NCBI RefSeq assembly: GCF_010093595.1
Contig: NW_022985446.1
Span: 266,161-330,160 of the forward strand
Length of the DNA: 64,000 nt
Reading direction: 5' to 3'
DNA from: Mytilinidion resinicola
Taxonomy: Eukaryota > Ascomycota > Dothideomycetes > Mytilinidiales > Mytilinidiaceae
Shown in pieces: positions 11,112 through 21,815 of this stretch. The notes beneath the pieces are model-generated. The model was not told the DNA's origin, searched no databases, and worked only from the letters and a program-made list of their open reading frames with translations. The first letter of the stretch is position 1; every line of letters begins with the position of its first letter. The position numbers and the translations under genes were made by a program.

Positions 11112-11656
11112 GTTCCTGGAGTTGTTGTGTGTAGAGTTGTTTTCAGAAACGATGGTTGAAAGATTTGTTGGAAGATCTGATTTGTGGGAAGTGTGACTTG
11201 AAGAGTGTATGTTGCAAGTTTGGTTTCCAAAGATCCGATGAAGAGATTCAAACGCAGAGTGGGGAGGTTCTATATTTTTGGATTCGGTACAATGTTGTCG
11301 TTGTGAAGGGACATGCTGGAAGACTATGGAAGAGGAGCAGTACAATTCGCATTGTGAGTAACATTTTCCTTCCATGTATCGTCAAGTTTACTAACAATGG
11401 ACTTTCTATATCTAAGTATTGTACTTACATGGTAGACATCGTCTTCTGCATTATTCATTAACGATGTATTCGTGGACTATGTACTTAAATAGAGTCTTTT
11501 CACCCACTCTAAATTCCACATCACTCTCATTGCTCAAGTTAAGCAACATACAGACTTCCAACCTAGTTGACCGCAACACACATCTCCCTGCTAACTGACA
11601 CCAAAATAAATCAACCGCAACACAACTTTCGCATCCTAGTCAACACACTTAGCATC
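11112..11656. other. Intergenic region
   Basis: Promoter side of the RING gene and of the decayed gene beginning at 11657. No gene is supported here. The minus-strand ORF continues upstream to 11375, but that part is Ser/Asn/His-rich and probably 5' UTR. Confidence 0.5.
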
Positions 11657-12325
11657 ATGGAAGCCTTCACGCCCGACGCCCCAGTTGATCCCGCAATTAC
11701 TTAGACTCCCCTTCCGGATGTGAATTACGACATCCTCGACACGACCCTAAGGCTTGAGGGCTACTAGGCATGTGACAACGTAGACCTATGGGTACTCCGT
11801 GGGATGTTGCTGCGTTCCTTCAACACATTTCAGGATCGAATATTCTTTGACGCATTCCATAGCGACGCTCCAAGCCCTGACGTCCACCGTTGCCTACGCG
11901 ATGTCTTCCATCTACACCCTGCCGCAGAAAGCCTCTTCCCCTCCACAGAAGATCTTGAGCCCTTTGTACAGTCAGTGCGGGACCGAGGAAATATCAAGAA
12001 TTATCAAAAATCATGGGAGGGACTACCTCGCCCGATTGGATCGTGAGTTGAGCAGCCCCCAGGTTCAACTAGCAGACGGGAGCCTGATTACCGCGGAAGA
12101 GCGTATTGCGCATGGACTAGGCAAATACTATGCCTTCTCCAACTCAGTTGAGGAAGCTACCACTAGCTTTTATCGGTATCGTGCTCTGTTCTTGGAATGC
12201 GGGTCTGATCTGCTGCGGCTGCCTACGCGCCAGGAGTCGAGCCAGAACTCCTAGATCTTCAATATCAGTACGCTGAGCAGTTAGACGATGACCCTAGCGA
12301 GTCGGACTACTATTCTGATTTCTGA
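11657..12325 (+). pseudogene. Decayed gene of unknown function
   Basis: From the ATG at 11657 one frame has coding character but meets TAG at about 11702 and again near 11767, then continues for 80 codons to 12046. A second frame carries coding-like sequence from roughly 12000 to 12250 (a helical stretch around EERIAHGLGKYYAFSNSVEEATTSFYRYRA). The first frame resumes with a strongly acidic end (QLDDDPSESDYYSDF) closing at 12325. The simplest reading is an old gene with two nonsense codons and two frameshifts. An undetected intron could explain one shift but not the stops. The family is not recognised. Confidence 0.45.
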
Positions 12326-12723
12326 TACCTAATGCTTCGCGGATGACGACGTTGAGACTACCGAGTAACTCATTCCAAGAACTTGAGTCGATGGTCGTTT
12401 CAATTTCTTCCGACACTACATGAGAATGTTTGACTACGCCCCATGATTGAGAGTAACCAATGTTTCCTTCTTCAATCTTCTAGAACCACTTGAAAATGGA
12501 TGATACGATTAGCGTAGCTAATCCATCCAAAGCTCGACCACTCAATAGAACAAACCTTTCCTCCTCCAACTTTCGCATTTTCTATGTTGTACTCAAACGG
12601 TTAGATTATGTGATGCGACGCAAAAATAAATGTACTTGTTATGTGAACCCCTTAGCGTAGAAGCTAGCAATGAATGATGAAATCCGCGTAGCGGGAGCGG
12701 TAGATTCCATGCTACAGATTGTC
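12326..12723. other. Intergenic region
   Basis: Short stretch between the decayed gene and the 3' end of the gasdermin-like gene. Nothing is recognised. Confidence 0.5.
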
Positions 12724-13611
12724 TCAGCTCCCCGTAAAAGCAAGTGCTAACTCCCCAAGCTCCTCAGTCTCCAATTCGCCATCATCCTCGTCTAACACAT
12801 CCGTCCAGCTTACAAGATCTTCGTCCATTTCTACCTCCACCGGCCCGTCTTCCGTCTTACTTTCTTCCTCCAATTTGCCCGCGAATCTCTTCACACCCTC
12901 CACCCGCGGACCCTTATCCTCCAATCTCGGCGTGAAGCTGCGCCCGATAGCCCATGCAGGTCTCCGCACGGCCTTGTACTGCACCGCGAAGATATGGCTC
13001 CCAAGGCTCAAGCCAGCTAGCTTCCGCGAGGTACTGCTTCCCTTCTCGCCCTTCAGCTTAGGGTTGATTCCAGGGACAACCACACCCGTTGTGGCCGCAA
13101 GAGTTGCGGTCAGGGGCGCCGTCACGCTGCCGGATACAGAGGACTCAAGAGATCGGACGTCAGTGAAACTTGCGTCGGTCCATATCAGCACCGCAACAAT
13201 CATGAATGCTGGTTTCCCTCCTGGTGTTAACATTCGCCCTAAGTCGGCTTTGACTTCGTCATTCTGTCGCATTGAATCGAAAATCGTGTCGTATTTTTGC
13301 ACCCGTACGCTTAGGATTTCTGGCGTCTTGAAGTCTGTGCCGCCTGAGCTTGACTTGGACGCGGCGGCGGAGGCGGATTTGGAGAGTGCAGCCGATAAGG
13401 ATGCGTTGTTTGAGCCGGAGAGAATGCTGCTGGTGTTGACGAGGGCGTTTGCGGAGACGGGGGTTGTGATAAATGGCGAGGGGTCAGAAGGTGTGTATGA
13501 GGCGTCGGGTTCTGCATAATGTTTGACAATTCGGCCAAGCCAGAGGGCGATGTCAGAGGCGGGGATCAAGCGCTCTGGGTCGAGGAGATAGAAAAATGGA
13601 GTGTCGGCCAT
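12724..13611 (-). CDS. Gasdermin-like (RCD-1/HET-Q1-type) protein, probable
   Basis: Single-exon gene of 295 residues from ATG at 13611, close to the 250-300 residues usual for fungal gasdermin-like proteins. The fold is suggested by an N-terminal LIPASD segment (residues 15-20) resembling the LIPV segment of gasdermins, a hydrophobic strand PAFMIVAVLIW (134-144), a low-complexity Ala/Ser/Thr/Gly region (157-180), and G-S-H-I-F-A-V-Q-Y (204-212), which parallels the conserved G-S-x-L-A-F-x-V strand. The last 45 residues are strongly acidic, as expected for a short inhibitory tail removed by a protease. In known fungal systems (HET-Q1, RCD-1) such proteins form plasma-membrane pores and kill the cell. 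The divergent neighbour encodes a CHAT-protease NLR, the expected activator. The family call is by pattern recognition and context only; no alignment was run. Confidence 0.6.
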   Translation of the reverse strand: MADTPFFYLLDPERLIPASDIALWLGRIVKHYAEPDASYTPSDPSPFITTPVSANALVNTSSILSGSNNASLSAALSKSASAAASKSSSGGTDFKTPEILSVRVQKYDTIFDSMRQNDEVKADLGRMLTPGGKPAFMIVAVLIWTDASFTDVRSLESSVSGSVTAPLTATLAATTGVVVPGINPKLKGEKGSSTSRKLAGLSLGSHIFAVQYKAVRRPAWAIGRSFTPRLEDKGPRVEGVKRFAGKLEEESKTEDGPVEVEMDEDLVSWTDVLDEDDGELETEELGELALAFTGS

Positions 13612-14078
13612 GATGTGGATTGTGGGTATGATCACGTGACGTTGGATATGATGGAAGTCGCGGCTGCCAGAGGCGATGGAGTCCTGGAACACTTTAAAGA
13701 CTTTCTCGCCTCGCTCCGTCGTTTCGTTGCTGCCTAGGAGGGGTACGTAGTAGAAAAAGCAAGTTCTGGGCCGCAGCAACCTTGGCTAGACCAATATTCA
13801 GCCGCAGACTGCGGATACCACGGAATCGCCAGAGCTGAACTCGCAGCTCAGCCTCGCCAACAATGCGCAGCCTTGAACTCTTTGGGAAGTGGTAAGCGGG
13901 ATCTAGACCATTTATCACGCTCTATAGCCCATGTGAATCCAGTTTCTGTCGCATACGTTATGCCCAGCAAATTGCTACCACGTCTTTTATATCAGGCGTC
14001 TGCCCAGGGCTGAGGCAGCAAGGTGGGCACCAAGTACGCAAATCCAAAACCAGCGAATTGAGTTGAATAACGAGCAAA
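13612..14078. promoter_or_regulatory. Divergent promoter of gasdermin-like / CHAT-NLR pair
   Basis: These 467 bp separate the two start codons and contain no supported gene, so both genes must be controlled from here. A TCACGTGA palindrome at 13632-13639 sits about 20 bp upstream of the gasdermin-like ATG. Confidence 0.55.
13632..13639. promoter_or_regulatory. TCACGTGA palindrome
   Basis: E-box-type palindrome (bHLH-like site) just upstream of the gasdermin-like start; one of six seen in intergenic DNA of the window. Confidence 0.35.
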
Positions 14079-17000
14079 ATGAGCGTTCTTACAATCACTC
14101 CGTTTCTATCAAGCCATAAACATCCAACTTCGATCTCCTATGACAGTTCTGCAACAACGTGCCTGATCGTGGACCATGAACTTGGCCGCCATATTGAGCG
14201 GGAAATCCCCACACTGTCGACAGCATCTTTAGAGGAGTTTCGCTGGTACCTCGAGGACTACGCCGAGCTTGATCCATTCAATAGCGAGCGTGCGTCGAAA
14301 GCGTTCTCCGCTCTCGTAGCTTACGGCAAGGAGCTTGTAGCCTCACTCAACCTCGCCGCTTTCCTACCCCCATCGAAATTAAACGAGCCACTCGTAGTCA
14401 GAGTCGAGGAACCGGCGCAGGAAGAATTAACCGCAATTGTGTTCTGGGAAGTATTGGAACGCTTAGAACTGTGGCGCCCCTCGCAACGTCCTACGTCGGT
14501 TAATATCATCCGAGTCATTGTCCGAAAACAAGGTCGCGAAGAGGCAAACTCGTCCACTGCCAGAGCAAAACACACGAGTATCCTCCGTGTACTCATTGTG
14601 ACTGCCCGCTCCGGTGAAGACAATGATGTTGCGCCACGACTCGTATCCCGGCTCATCGTAGAGGCCTCAAAGCGGTATGAAAACACCATCAACGTGGAGG
14701 TCGTCCGTCCAGGTACATTCGAAGCCCTTAAGACGCACCTTGAATCGCAAGAGCCAGGCTACTTCAACGTTCTTCATTTCGATATGCACGGCGTGGAGGA
14801 CACGGCAAGTGGCACTATGTTCTTGAAGTTTGTCAAGCACGAGGCCGGATCCGAGTATCTCAAGCTGCGGTCTGATTATCGCACTGCCGCAGAAGTGGGC
14901 GAGTTGCTCCAAAAGCGAGCAGTGGGCCAGGTTGTGCTGAACGCGTGTCGATCTGCGTATGGGTCTAGTCCAGAGACGAACATTGCGAGTGCATTCGTCC
15001 ATGCCGGGGTGCCTGCCGTCGTGGCCATGAGCTTCACAATTGCAGACCGAAGCGTGGAAGTCTTCACTGAAGCGCTCTATCGAGGACTAGCAGAACACAG
15101 ATTGCCACTAGAGGCGGCAGCATCTCTTGCACGGCGAGCCATGGTTCGCAACTCGAATCGAACCACAAAGATAGGGAGTGAGGTCAAGGTCGTGGACTCA
15201 ATTGTGCCAGTCGTTTACCTAGATGCCTCAGTCGATAGACCATTCCCAGAGGCGCTCCCGGAGCTCGAAGGTCTGGAAGAGGAACAAGACCTACGACGAT
15301 TATTCCCGTATGGGCGCGAAACAGATATTATGCACCTTGAATCAGCCCTGCTTATCGGAAGCAAACCCGTCCTCCTCACCGGACCCCCTGGAATTGGTAA
15401 GACGACTCTGCTGAAGCATCTCCGCCGCTGGTGGGCAGTCACGGGCCTTGTGGAAGATGCCATACATATCCAATTGCCCGCGGACCCATTTGATGCGGAT
15501 GCTCTTTACTCTCGCTTACAGGGCTACTTTACTGGTATCAAGTCTCCCGTGGTGCCAGCGAAGCTCTTTGCACATCTGAATAAACACAGATGCGTCATTA
15601 TTCTCGATCGCCTCGAAGCAGTAAACATGGCTCGGAAGTACGGCGTCTTCATCAAATTCATAAAAGCCCTTGCTAAAACGCAAGCGCTTGTGGTGATCGC
15701 TTCCCGGCGCTCAGAGAAATGGCTCGGCGCAGCAACAGTCCCTCATCGCCTATCTGGCCTTCGCACCGTTCCTGGAACGCAGGTTGTTTACGGCATATTG
15801 ACTAGTGCGCAGCAGCTGATGAATATCGGAGATTATAAGTCCGAGGAAGACTTCCAGTATCTGGAACAGATAGTAAATCTGACCTATGGAAACCCACTAG
15901 CGATTCGCCTCCTGGCTCAAGATGGGCTGTGTCTACTGAAGAGTCCTAAAGAGTACTACTTCGACATGTTAAGTGGCAAACATGTCATGCTGAACCGGTG
16001 GGAAGCGAGACGAACGGAGAGCTTGCGCAGCGTTATGCAACTCGATGAGATCGCGGACGAGCTCATGCCGAAGCGCTTGGGGGATGGTTTCACACCCGCC
16101 GTCTTTGCTTGCTTTCAACAGGTATTACCAGTGAATGACCTGGGGAAGTATGTCCAGCTGTGGAGCATGGCTACACAAAAGTTCATGGGCAACACTCCGC
16201 AACAAAAGGCTAAGGCCACACTCGAGATGTTGGAGAACTCTGGAATGGACATGGATGATATGAGTGAGAATATGAAAAATATGGTTCTATTGATGCGACT
16301 TGTGGCTAGTTCCAGCGAAGAGGAGGTGCCGAAACCAAAAGCAGACTTGGCAAGTATCATTATTGCCTATGAGGAAATTGATTTTCCCGAAGTACCTATG
16401 GTCAGTGAGATACTGGAGTCCGGCTGCACAAGGTTCGTGTCAATGTTGGAGGAAGCAGGATTTCTGGAGAAGTTGCCAGCGAATACGGCCACGATCGAAG
16501 GGGATCAGGGTAGGAAAGATAGGGGCTCCATGGCTCTACACCCACTGATCCCCATACTCATGAGGGCGCAACCGGGTTATGAGGAAAACGCACTGAGGAT
16601 TGCTGAGTCAATAAAGCAAGGGTTCGTCCACTACTACTGCTATCGCACGAAACAGTGGCCCTGGTCCAAAATCTACTACAGCCCGACCTGGACACAACCT
16701 CGGGAAGAGTTGCATACAGAGTTTGGTAATTTCGCGGCTGCCACCTTGATTGGACTGCAGAGCGATACATCCGACTCCTTGCAACTAATGTGCCTGTTTC
16801 GACTTGTCAGCGTTATCCAGCGCGGTGTACTCAAGGACCCAGGACGACTCCGAATCGTTGCCGTTCTCTGGGAGCTTGCCCTTACCCGTATTCTCAAAGA
16901 AGTAGACACCCTTAAGATTGAGGCGAAGGAGAAGCCATCCAATCTCTTGGCATCTCTCGAATCTCTGATCGGCGGACTCACGTCTTGGACCCAACCCACT

Positions 17001-17738
17001 CCAGAACCACGGTCCGAGGAAGAAGAAACGGCCGAAATGGCCATTTTTGTTCTACGAGGTATTGCGATGAACTTGGCTGCCAACCTTGGGGGACACTTCC
17101 ACCGTCTACATTCCCCTGAAGCCGCTAAGTTCATCAAAGTCGCCCAGTCGATCATTGACGATGCCCGGGCGCACCTGCCAGCAAGCATCCCGCCGGAGCA
17201 GAAGGAAAAGATGAAGCGCGCTTTTCAACACTGCGAATTCGGTATCCGACTTGTGCTTAATCCTCCTAGTAATGAGCGCGCGAAGAGTGAAGTCTTTAAG
17301 GAAAGAATGGCTTATCAGCGGCTCATATTGGCGGACGAGGGCAGTGAAGAGTATCCGGAGAACCAGAAATCGTGGGAGGACATTCCCGTTGAGATTTTGT
17401 CGTTATCGGCGCCGTTTGGGCACATGATTCCGATATATAGGGATATCCGTGCTGCGATCAAGAGGAAGGACTGGAAAGAAGCAGAAAGAGTTGTGGATGA
17501 GGCCTTTGTGATGGAGCTGAACGACGCGAGTAATGATATTATCAACAAAGCGGGTCTTCTACAAATTAGAAGTGAGATTGCGCAGGGCCAGGGACAGTGG
17601 AAGAATGCTCTTGAGCATTTGCAGGAAGCTTGGAGGCTGCAAGATGGGGTCAGTGGTGGATATTTGTCGGAAGAGGAGCAAAAAGAGAGGACGAGGATGG
17701 TAGAGCAGTTGAAGAGGAGAGGTGGGGAAGTTGGGTAG
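14079..17738 (+). CDS. CHAT-protease NLR (CHAT plus P-loop NTPase)
   Basis: Single-exon gene of 1219 residues. Residues about 165-385 form a CHAT domain, a caspase-like cysteine protease fold. It carries the expected histidine in the HFDMHG segment (H237, with H233 nearby) and the cysteine in LNACRS (C290), followed by the AFVHAGVPAVVA strand typical of the family. Residues about 410-600 are a P-loop NTPase of NACHT/NB-ARC type: Walker A GPPGIGKTT at 435-443 and Walker B VIILD at 506-510. The remainder is helical, with a TPR-like C-terminal part ending in LEHLQEAWRLQ. The layout is effector protease, switch, sensor, as in NLRs. In fungi such genes are reported beside gasdermin-like genes, whose products their proteases are thought to cleave. 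Divergent pairing with the gene at 12724-13611 supports that job here. Catalytic residues look intact. Confidence 0.88.
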   Translation: MSVLTITPFLSSHKHPTSISYDSSATTCLIVDHELGRHIEREIPTLSTASLEEFRWYLEDYAELDPFNSERASKAFSALVAYGKELVASLNLAAFLPPSKLNEPLVVRVEEPAQEELTAIVFWEVLERLELWRPSQRPTSVNIIRVIVRKQGREEANSSTARAKHTSILRVLIVTARSGEDNDVAPRLVSRLIVEASKRYENTINVEVVRPGTFEALKTHLESQEPGYFNVLHFDMHGVEDTASGTMFLKFVKHEAGSEYLKLRSDYRTAAEVGELLQKRAVGQVVLNACRSAYGSSPETNIASAFVHAGVPAVVAMSFTIADRSVEVFTEALYRGLAEHRLPLEAAASLARRAMVRNSNRTTKIGSEVKVVDSIVPVVYLDASVDRPFPEALPELEGLEEEQDLRRLFPYGRETDIMHLESALLIGSKPVLLTGPPGIGKTTLLKHLRRWWAVTGLVEDAIHIQLPADPFDADALYSRLQGYFTGIKSPVVPAKLFAHLNKHRCVIILDRLEAVNMARKYGVFIKFIKALAKTQALVVIASRRSEKWLGAATVPHRLSGLRTVPGTQVVYGILTSAQQLMNIGDYKSEEDFQYLEQIVNLTYGNPLAIRLLAQDGLCLLKSPKEYYFDMLSGKHVMLNRWEARRTESLRSVMQLDEIADELMPKRLGDGFTPAVFACFQQVLPVNDLGKYVQLWSMATQKFMGNTPQQKAKATLEMLENSGMDMDDMSENMKNMVLLMRLVASSSEEEVPKPKADLASIIIAYEEIDFPEVPMVSEILESGCTRFVSMLEEAGFLEKLPANTATIEGDQGRKDRGSMALHPLIPILMRAQPGYEENALRIAESIKQGFVHYYCYRTKQWPWSKIYYSPTWTQPREELHTEFGNFAAATLIGLQSDTSDSLQLMCLFRLVSVIQRGVLKDPGRLRIVAVLWELALTRILKEVDTLKIEAKEKPSNLLASLESLIGGLTSWTQPTPEPRSEEEETAEMAIFVLRGIAMNLAANLGGHFHRLHSPEAAKFIKVAQSIIDDARAHLPASIPPEQKEKMKRAFQHCEFGIRLVLNPPSNERAKSEVFKERMAYQRLILADEGSEEYPENQKSWEDIPVEILSLSAPFGHMIPIYRDIRAAIKRKDWKEAERVVDEAFVMELNDASNDIINKAGLLQIRSEIAQGQGQWKNALEHLQEAWRLQDGVSGGYLSEEEQKERTRMVEQLKRRGGEVG

Positions 17739-18955
17739 TTTCATTGATACTGGGATAAGGAGAGAGTAAAGATAGTTACGGTTAGCCTAGGAGCGAGGGC
17801 TTCCAATAATATACCATGAGATTGCCGTGAGTGTCTTCTCTGATGTTTCAAGTAGAAACAGTGACTAAAGAAACAAGCTTCAGATGACATGGTGGAAAAG
17901 ATCACGACATGGTTTCATGACCTGTGCTATGGTGTCCGGGGCAAGTGTTGTAGGTGGAACGTGCTCGGCATTCACCTCGTATTTTAGGGCACCAATCACA
18001 ACTCTCTTTGTATGTATCAAACTGCTCAGTAAATACTGTTATTGGTGTCTCGTGAAAACAAGGTGAAAGCTTTGTGTCACGGCCGTGACGGACACGTCAG
18101 CGTTAAGAGGCAGGCACGTGGACGGGACCGTATATAGATTACTAGGGTCGAGCCTTATGCTCGACAAGACGATACTCAATACAAAACTTATTTGCAATCG
18201 CAACACAACGATCCTGACGTGCGCGTACGCGCGCGAATGCACGCATACGTCCCTTACACTTTGCATGCTCCATCCATCACACTGACCCTGGGTACTACTG
18301 TATGTTAGTTCAAAGATTCGTTGAAATGAGATTCTAGACCAATGAGATAGGCTGTATAGCAGTAAATATAATTTGAGTGCAGGGGATGGTCATCGCTCCA
18401 CTTATTCTTCCGATCCCTTGCCCATTATTACGATAGTATGAACGCGGCACGTACTGCCATTGGAAGATCGAAAGGTCAGTGACACCCAGTGGCACTAGCG
18501 GGGAGTGTGTTTCATGATTTCTCAGTACTCATAATATGATTTTTCCTGTTCGCAAATTAAATCCCCGGGAATGCCTATCGTTTGTGTACTTTTTCCTGTT
18601 CCTTTAGCCCCCATTTGTTTGACAACCGCTGATTTCAGGCACGAAATTGGTAAATGCCTATGGCTTAAATTTAGGAACTCATTGAGGTTTGAGGAGTGTA
18701 CAAGGTCTAGGTTTATGTCTATATGCAAGGGATCGAGGCCAGGCTGGCCGGTGGCTGATACTTATACGAGAAGGATTCGACGATCTGTTTATTCATCCGA
18801 CTACTACATCATTCTTTAAAAGTAGAAGACGCGGATATATATAGTGTCAATGAATTCATGCACTCTTCTAATAAGTACGATTCAGATTCCGTTCTTTTTT
18901 GACATTTTGCTTTCTTTCCTCAAAAACCCTCAATTATGACATATATCGATTCGTT
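17739..18955. other. Intergenic region with two perfect palindromes
   Basis: No gene is supported. GTCACGGCCGTGAC at 18076-18089 and GCGCGTACGCGC at 18221-18232 are perfect palindromes about 130 bp apart. They could be binding sites, but no partner is evident. Confidence 0.5.
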
Positions 18956-20929
18956 ATGAAGGTCAAGTCGATGGTCCAATCGCTCTTTCTTCCCACGTGC
19001 ACTCTCACTGCTTTCCCTGGCCATGCTCTGGCTCTTCCAACTGTCACGGTTTCCGACGGGGTCCTTGTTGGGACGACCACTACTCTGCCTAGTGCTACCG
19101 CATCTGTAAACAAGTTCCTAGGCGTGCCTTTTGCTGCTATTCCAACGGGCAGCCTCCGTTGGGCCCCGCCGGCAGCTGTTCCCACCTATACGACCAGACA
19201 AGCAAATGCATGGAGCAACTCATGCGTCCAACAGTTCATAGGTATGCCACGCTCTCCATTCAGGGCTATGTGTGCCCCCAAAGCATACGGCTAATCTACA
19301 GCAAGATTCGCCTTACCCGCCAAATCGCACTCAAACCATGCAGCTTTTCAACAATCCTGCCCCGGTAGAAAGCGAAGACTGTCTTTACCTCAATGTTTAC
19401 GTTCCCAGCTCAGGAGCTACAGGAAAGGCAGTCATGTTCTGGATTCACGGCGGGGGACTGGTGTATGGCACTGCCTCGTATCCATGGTATGATGGATCGA
19501 GCTTTGCAGCCCATCAAGATGTTATTGTCGTGGCCGCAAACTATCGCACCAATGGTAAGAAGCATACTTGTTAACAAGGAATAATCGTTCTAATCATACG
19601 TTTTCTAGTCTTTGGCTTCCCTCATTCCGGCGATATAACCGACAAAACCAAATGGAATATTGGCTTCCTAGATCAACGGCAGGCCCTACAATGTAAGTCA
19701 CTGCCACGTAAACGTAAGAGTGTGGTTGGCTTACTCAATCAACTCCAAGGGGTCCAAAAGAACATCGCGGCCTTTGGAGGCGATCCAACTAAGGTAACGA
19801 TCTTCGGTGAAAGGTATACCCACTATCCAAACCCAAGCTCCTCCGTTCTGCAATACATGTCTAAGCCATAGCTTCAGCTCCGGAGCAACATCAGTCGACC
19901 GCTTGGTGACTACCATGGGTAGCAACACCCCCTTCCGCGCCGCCATCATGCAAAGTGGCACCTCCTCAGTCACAGCAGGCGGCGCCGACACCAGTACGAC
20001 TTATTGGGACTCCCTCGTCCAACTCTCTGGCTGCGAGGGTGCATCACCGGTCATTACCTGCATGCGCGGAGTAGCCGCCACCGCCATTAAGAGCACCATT
20101 GAAAAGGACTACAACGCCACTACCCCGTCGACCCCTTTCTTCGCTTTCAATCCTATACCAGATGGTGTCACGGAGCTCGCAAGCCCCGAAGCCTCACGAC
20201 TCGCAGGATCGATTGCCAAGGTACCAGTTCTACAAGGCACAAACGCGCAGGAGGGACGACTCTTCTCAGCCCCATATGCGGTATCAGGTGGGCTGGGCGC
20301 TTTCGTGCAGCAATATTACGGCAAAGCTCCTGGTGCAAACGTAAATGCTATCGATGCCGCCTATCCGGTCCCAGGGGCGTTTCCAGATGATGATACCGCG
20401 ACGGCACAGGCCTGGACGGAGTCGGTGTATCAATGCGTAGGTTCTCGTTCATTATTCCCACGTTGACGTCCCATTTCTTAACAACAACGTCTGACATTTT
20501 TCACAGCCGGCGGCAGTCGTAACCTCCGACGACGCCAAAGCTGGCATACCAGCCTGGCGCTACTACTTCAACGCCTCTTTCGCTAACTACGGAAGCGTTC
20601 CTGGCTTCACGAACCGCGGCGTCTACCACACGACCGAGATCCCGATCGTCTTCGGGACATACCCATCGTCAGGTGCCACTGCTCAGGAGATCTCGCTCAG
20701 CAGTTACATGCAAACTGCTTGGGCTACATTCGCGAAAAATCCTACGAGCGGGCCGGACCCGGCGTGGCCCAAGGTCGGAACGGCGAGCGGGAGCGCGTAT
20801 ATTGGTGTGCTGGGGAACTCGGGGAACACGTTTACAAATCTTACTGTGATCCAGTCGACTACCTTGGATGGGAGGTGTTCGCTTTTTTACCCTATCTATG
20901 GTAATTCAACGACGGGGAACACTTGGTAG
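18956..20929 (+). CDS. Secreted type-B carboxylesterase/lipase
   Basis: Six exons: 18956-19241, 19306-19554, 19609-19692, 19750-19813, 19878-20436 and 20507-20929, giving 554 residues with all phases consistent. The protein begins with a signal peptide ending near A-L-A-L. The fold is the alpha/beta-hydrolase carboxylesterase type: N-K-F-L-G-V-P-F-A near the N-terminus, S-E-D-C-L-Y-L-N-V, an oxyanion-hole HGGG, the nucleophile elbow G-E-S-S-G built across the fourth intron, the acid in G-T-N-A-Q-E-G, and the histidine in G-V-Y-H-T-T-E-I-P. Two acceptors (19305 and 19749) are AAG, not the more common CAG/TAG; these are the choices that keep the conserved frame. The GESSG elbow differs from the usual GESAG but keeps G-x-S-x-G. 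The enzyme would hydrolyse carboxylic esters outside the cell; the substrate cannot be told. ATG at 18956 is preferred over the upstream in-frame start because it directly precedes the signal peptide. Confidence 0.88.
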
Positions 20930-21815
20930 GGCCGAGGGAGGATGGTGGTGGAAAGAGTTCATCTCAACATGGACTTGGCTTTGCAGCAGGCTGAAGACTT
21001 GGATTGAGAGCAGGGGTATAAACCTCAGTGGTGAGAAAAGATTGGAGTAAGAAAATTGTGGTACAATGCGCCGTATAGAAACCCATACACTAATTTGCTG
21101 CTGCATGAAGAGCTTCATACTATTTTCCACATTCCGAATTAGAGAGAAGTTCAGCATTTTGGGCAACTACTAAACCAATGAGGCTACCCTAGACAGCGTC
21201 AACAGGGTGTACGCAAGATTGGAAGTGTATCCGCTTCTATTAGTATGTTGAAGCCCCATAGACAGTGGCAGGCAGGTGTACGGATTTCTATGCCGAGGCA
21301 TTGTAGATAGACAGTTCAATACTCAAGTGACATCGCGATAGAGTAGATGCCGAATCGTAGTTTGGAAATATCACTCTCCAACGTGTAGTGGGAACAGCCG
21401 ACATATCTGCCCATGTAGTCGCTGGAGGTGAGTAGTATGAGTGCCGTAGTCTCCTTCTCCGCATCCCACCCCACGCCGGTAATGAAGTGACGTCCGTTTT
21501 GACGCCAGTACCTAGCTTTCCCTTTAGCTTTGCAGCCATACTAGATATGTCAGGTCTAGCCGAGAAACTTCCGTAGTCCACCCATTCATTGGTGCTCGTC
21601 GTATTGCGGAGTAGGCTTGTTTGTAGTTTGACTTTATCAAGCGTTGCTTTCTCATTCAACGTCCCAATTCCGCGCTTTGGTAATCGGTGATCGGCTTACA
21701 TAACTACCCACTGTGGAGGTATTGTGTAGGCAGTGAGACGGAGAGATATAAGTGTAAGGCTGTCGTTACGCTCGTCAGTTTCGAATTTGAAGTATAGATC
21801 TTCTTATCAATAATA
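20930..21815. other. Intergenic region
   Basis: Holds only the weak minus-strand ORF at 21288-21659. Nothing else is recognised. Confidence 0.45.
21288..21659 (-). CDS. Hypothetical 123-residue ORF
   Basis: Minus-strand ORF between the esterase and the broken beta-lactamase-fold gene. It has balanced composition with Tyr/Trp-containing stretches (HSYYSPPATTWADMS) but no signal peptide, membrane helix or known motif. It could be an orphan gene, a gene remnant or chance. Confidence 0.25.
   Translation of the reverse strand: MNEKATLDKVKLQTSLLRNTTSTNEWVDYGSFSARPDISSMAAKLKGKLGTGVKTDVTSLPAWGGMRRRRLRHSYYSPPATTWADMSAVPTTRWRVIFPNYDSASTLSRCHLSIELSIYNASA

Noticed and set aside
12719..13519. 266-codon plus-strand ORF
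   Set aside because: Antisense to the gasdermin-like gene and dominated by Ser/Pro low complexity; the minus strand has the conserved features.
18522..18728. Minus-strand ORF containing a Walker A-like G-A-K-G-T-G-K-S-T
   Set aside because: Only 68 codons, with no further NTPase motif and no exon context. A short P-loop pattern alone can occur by chance.
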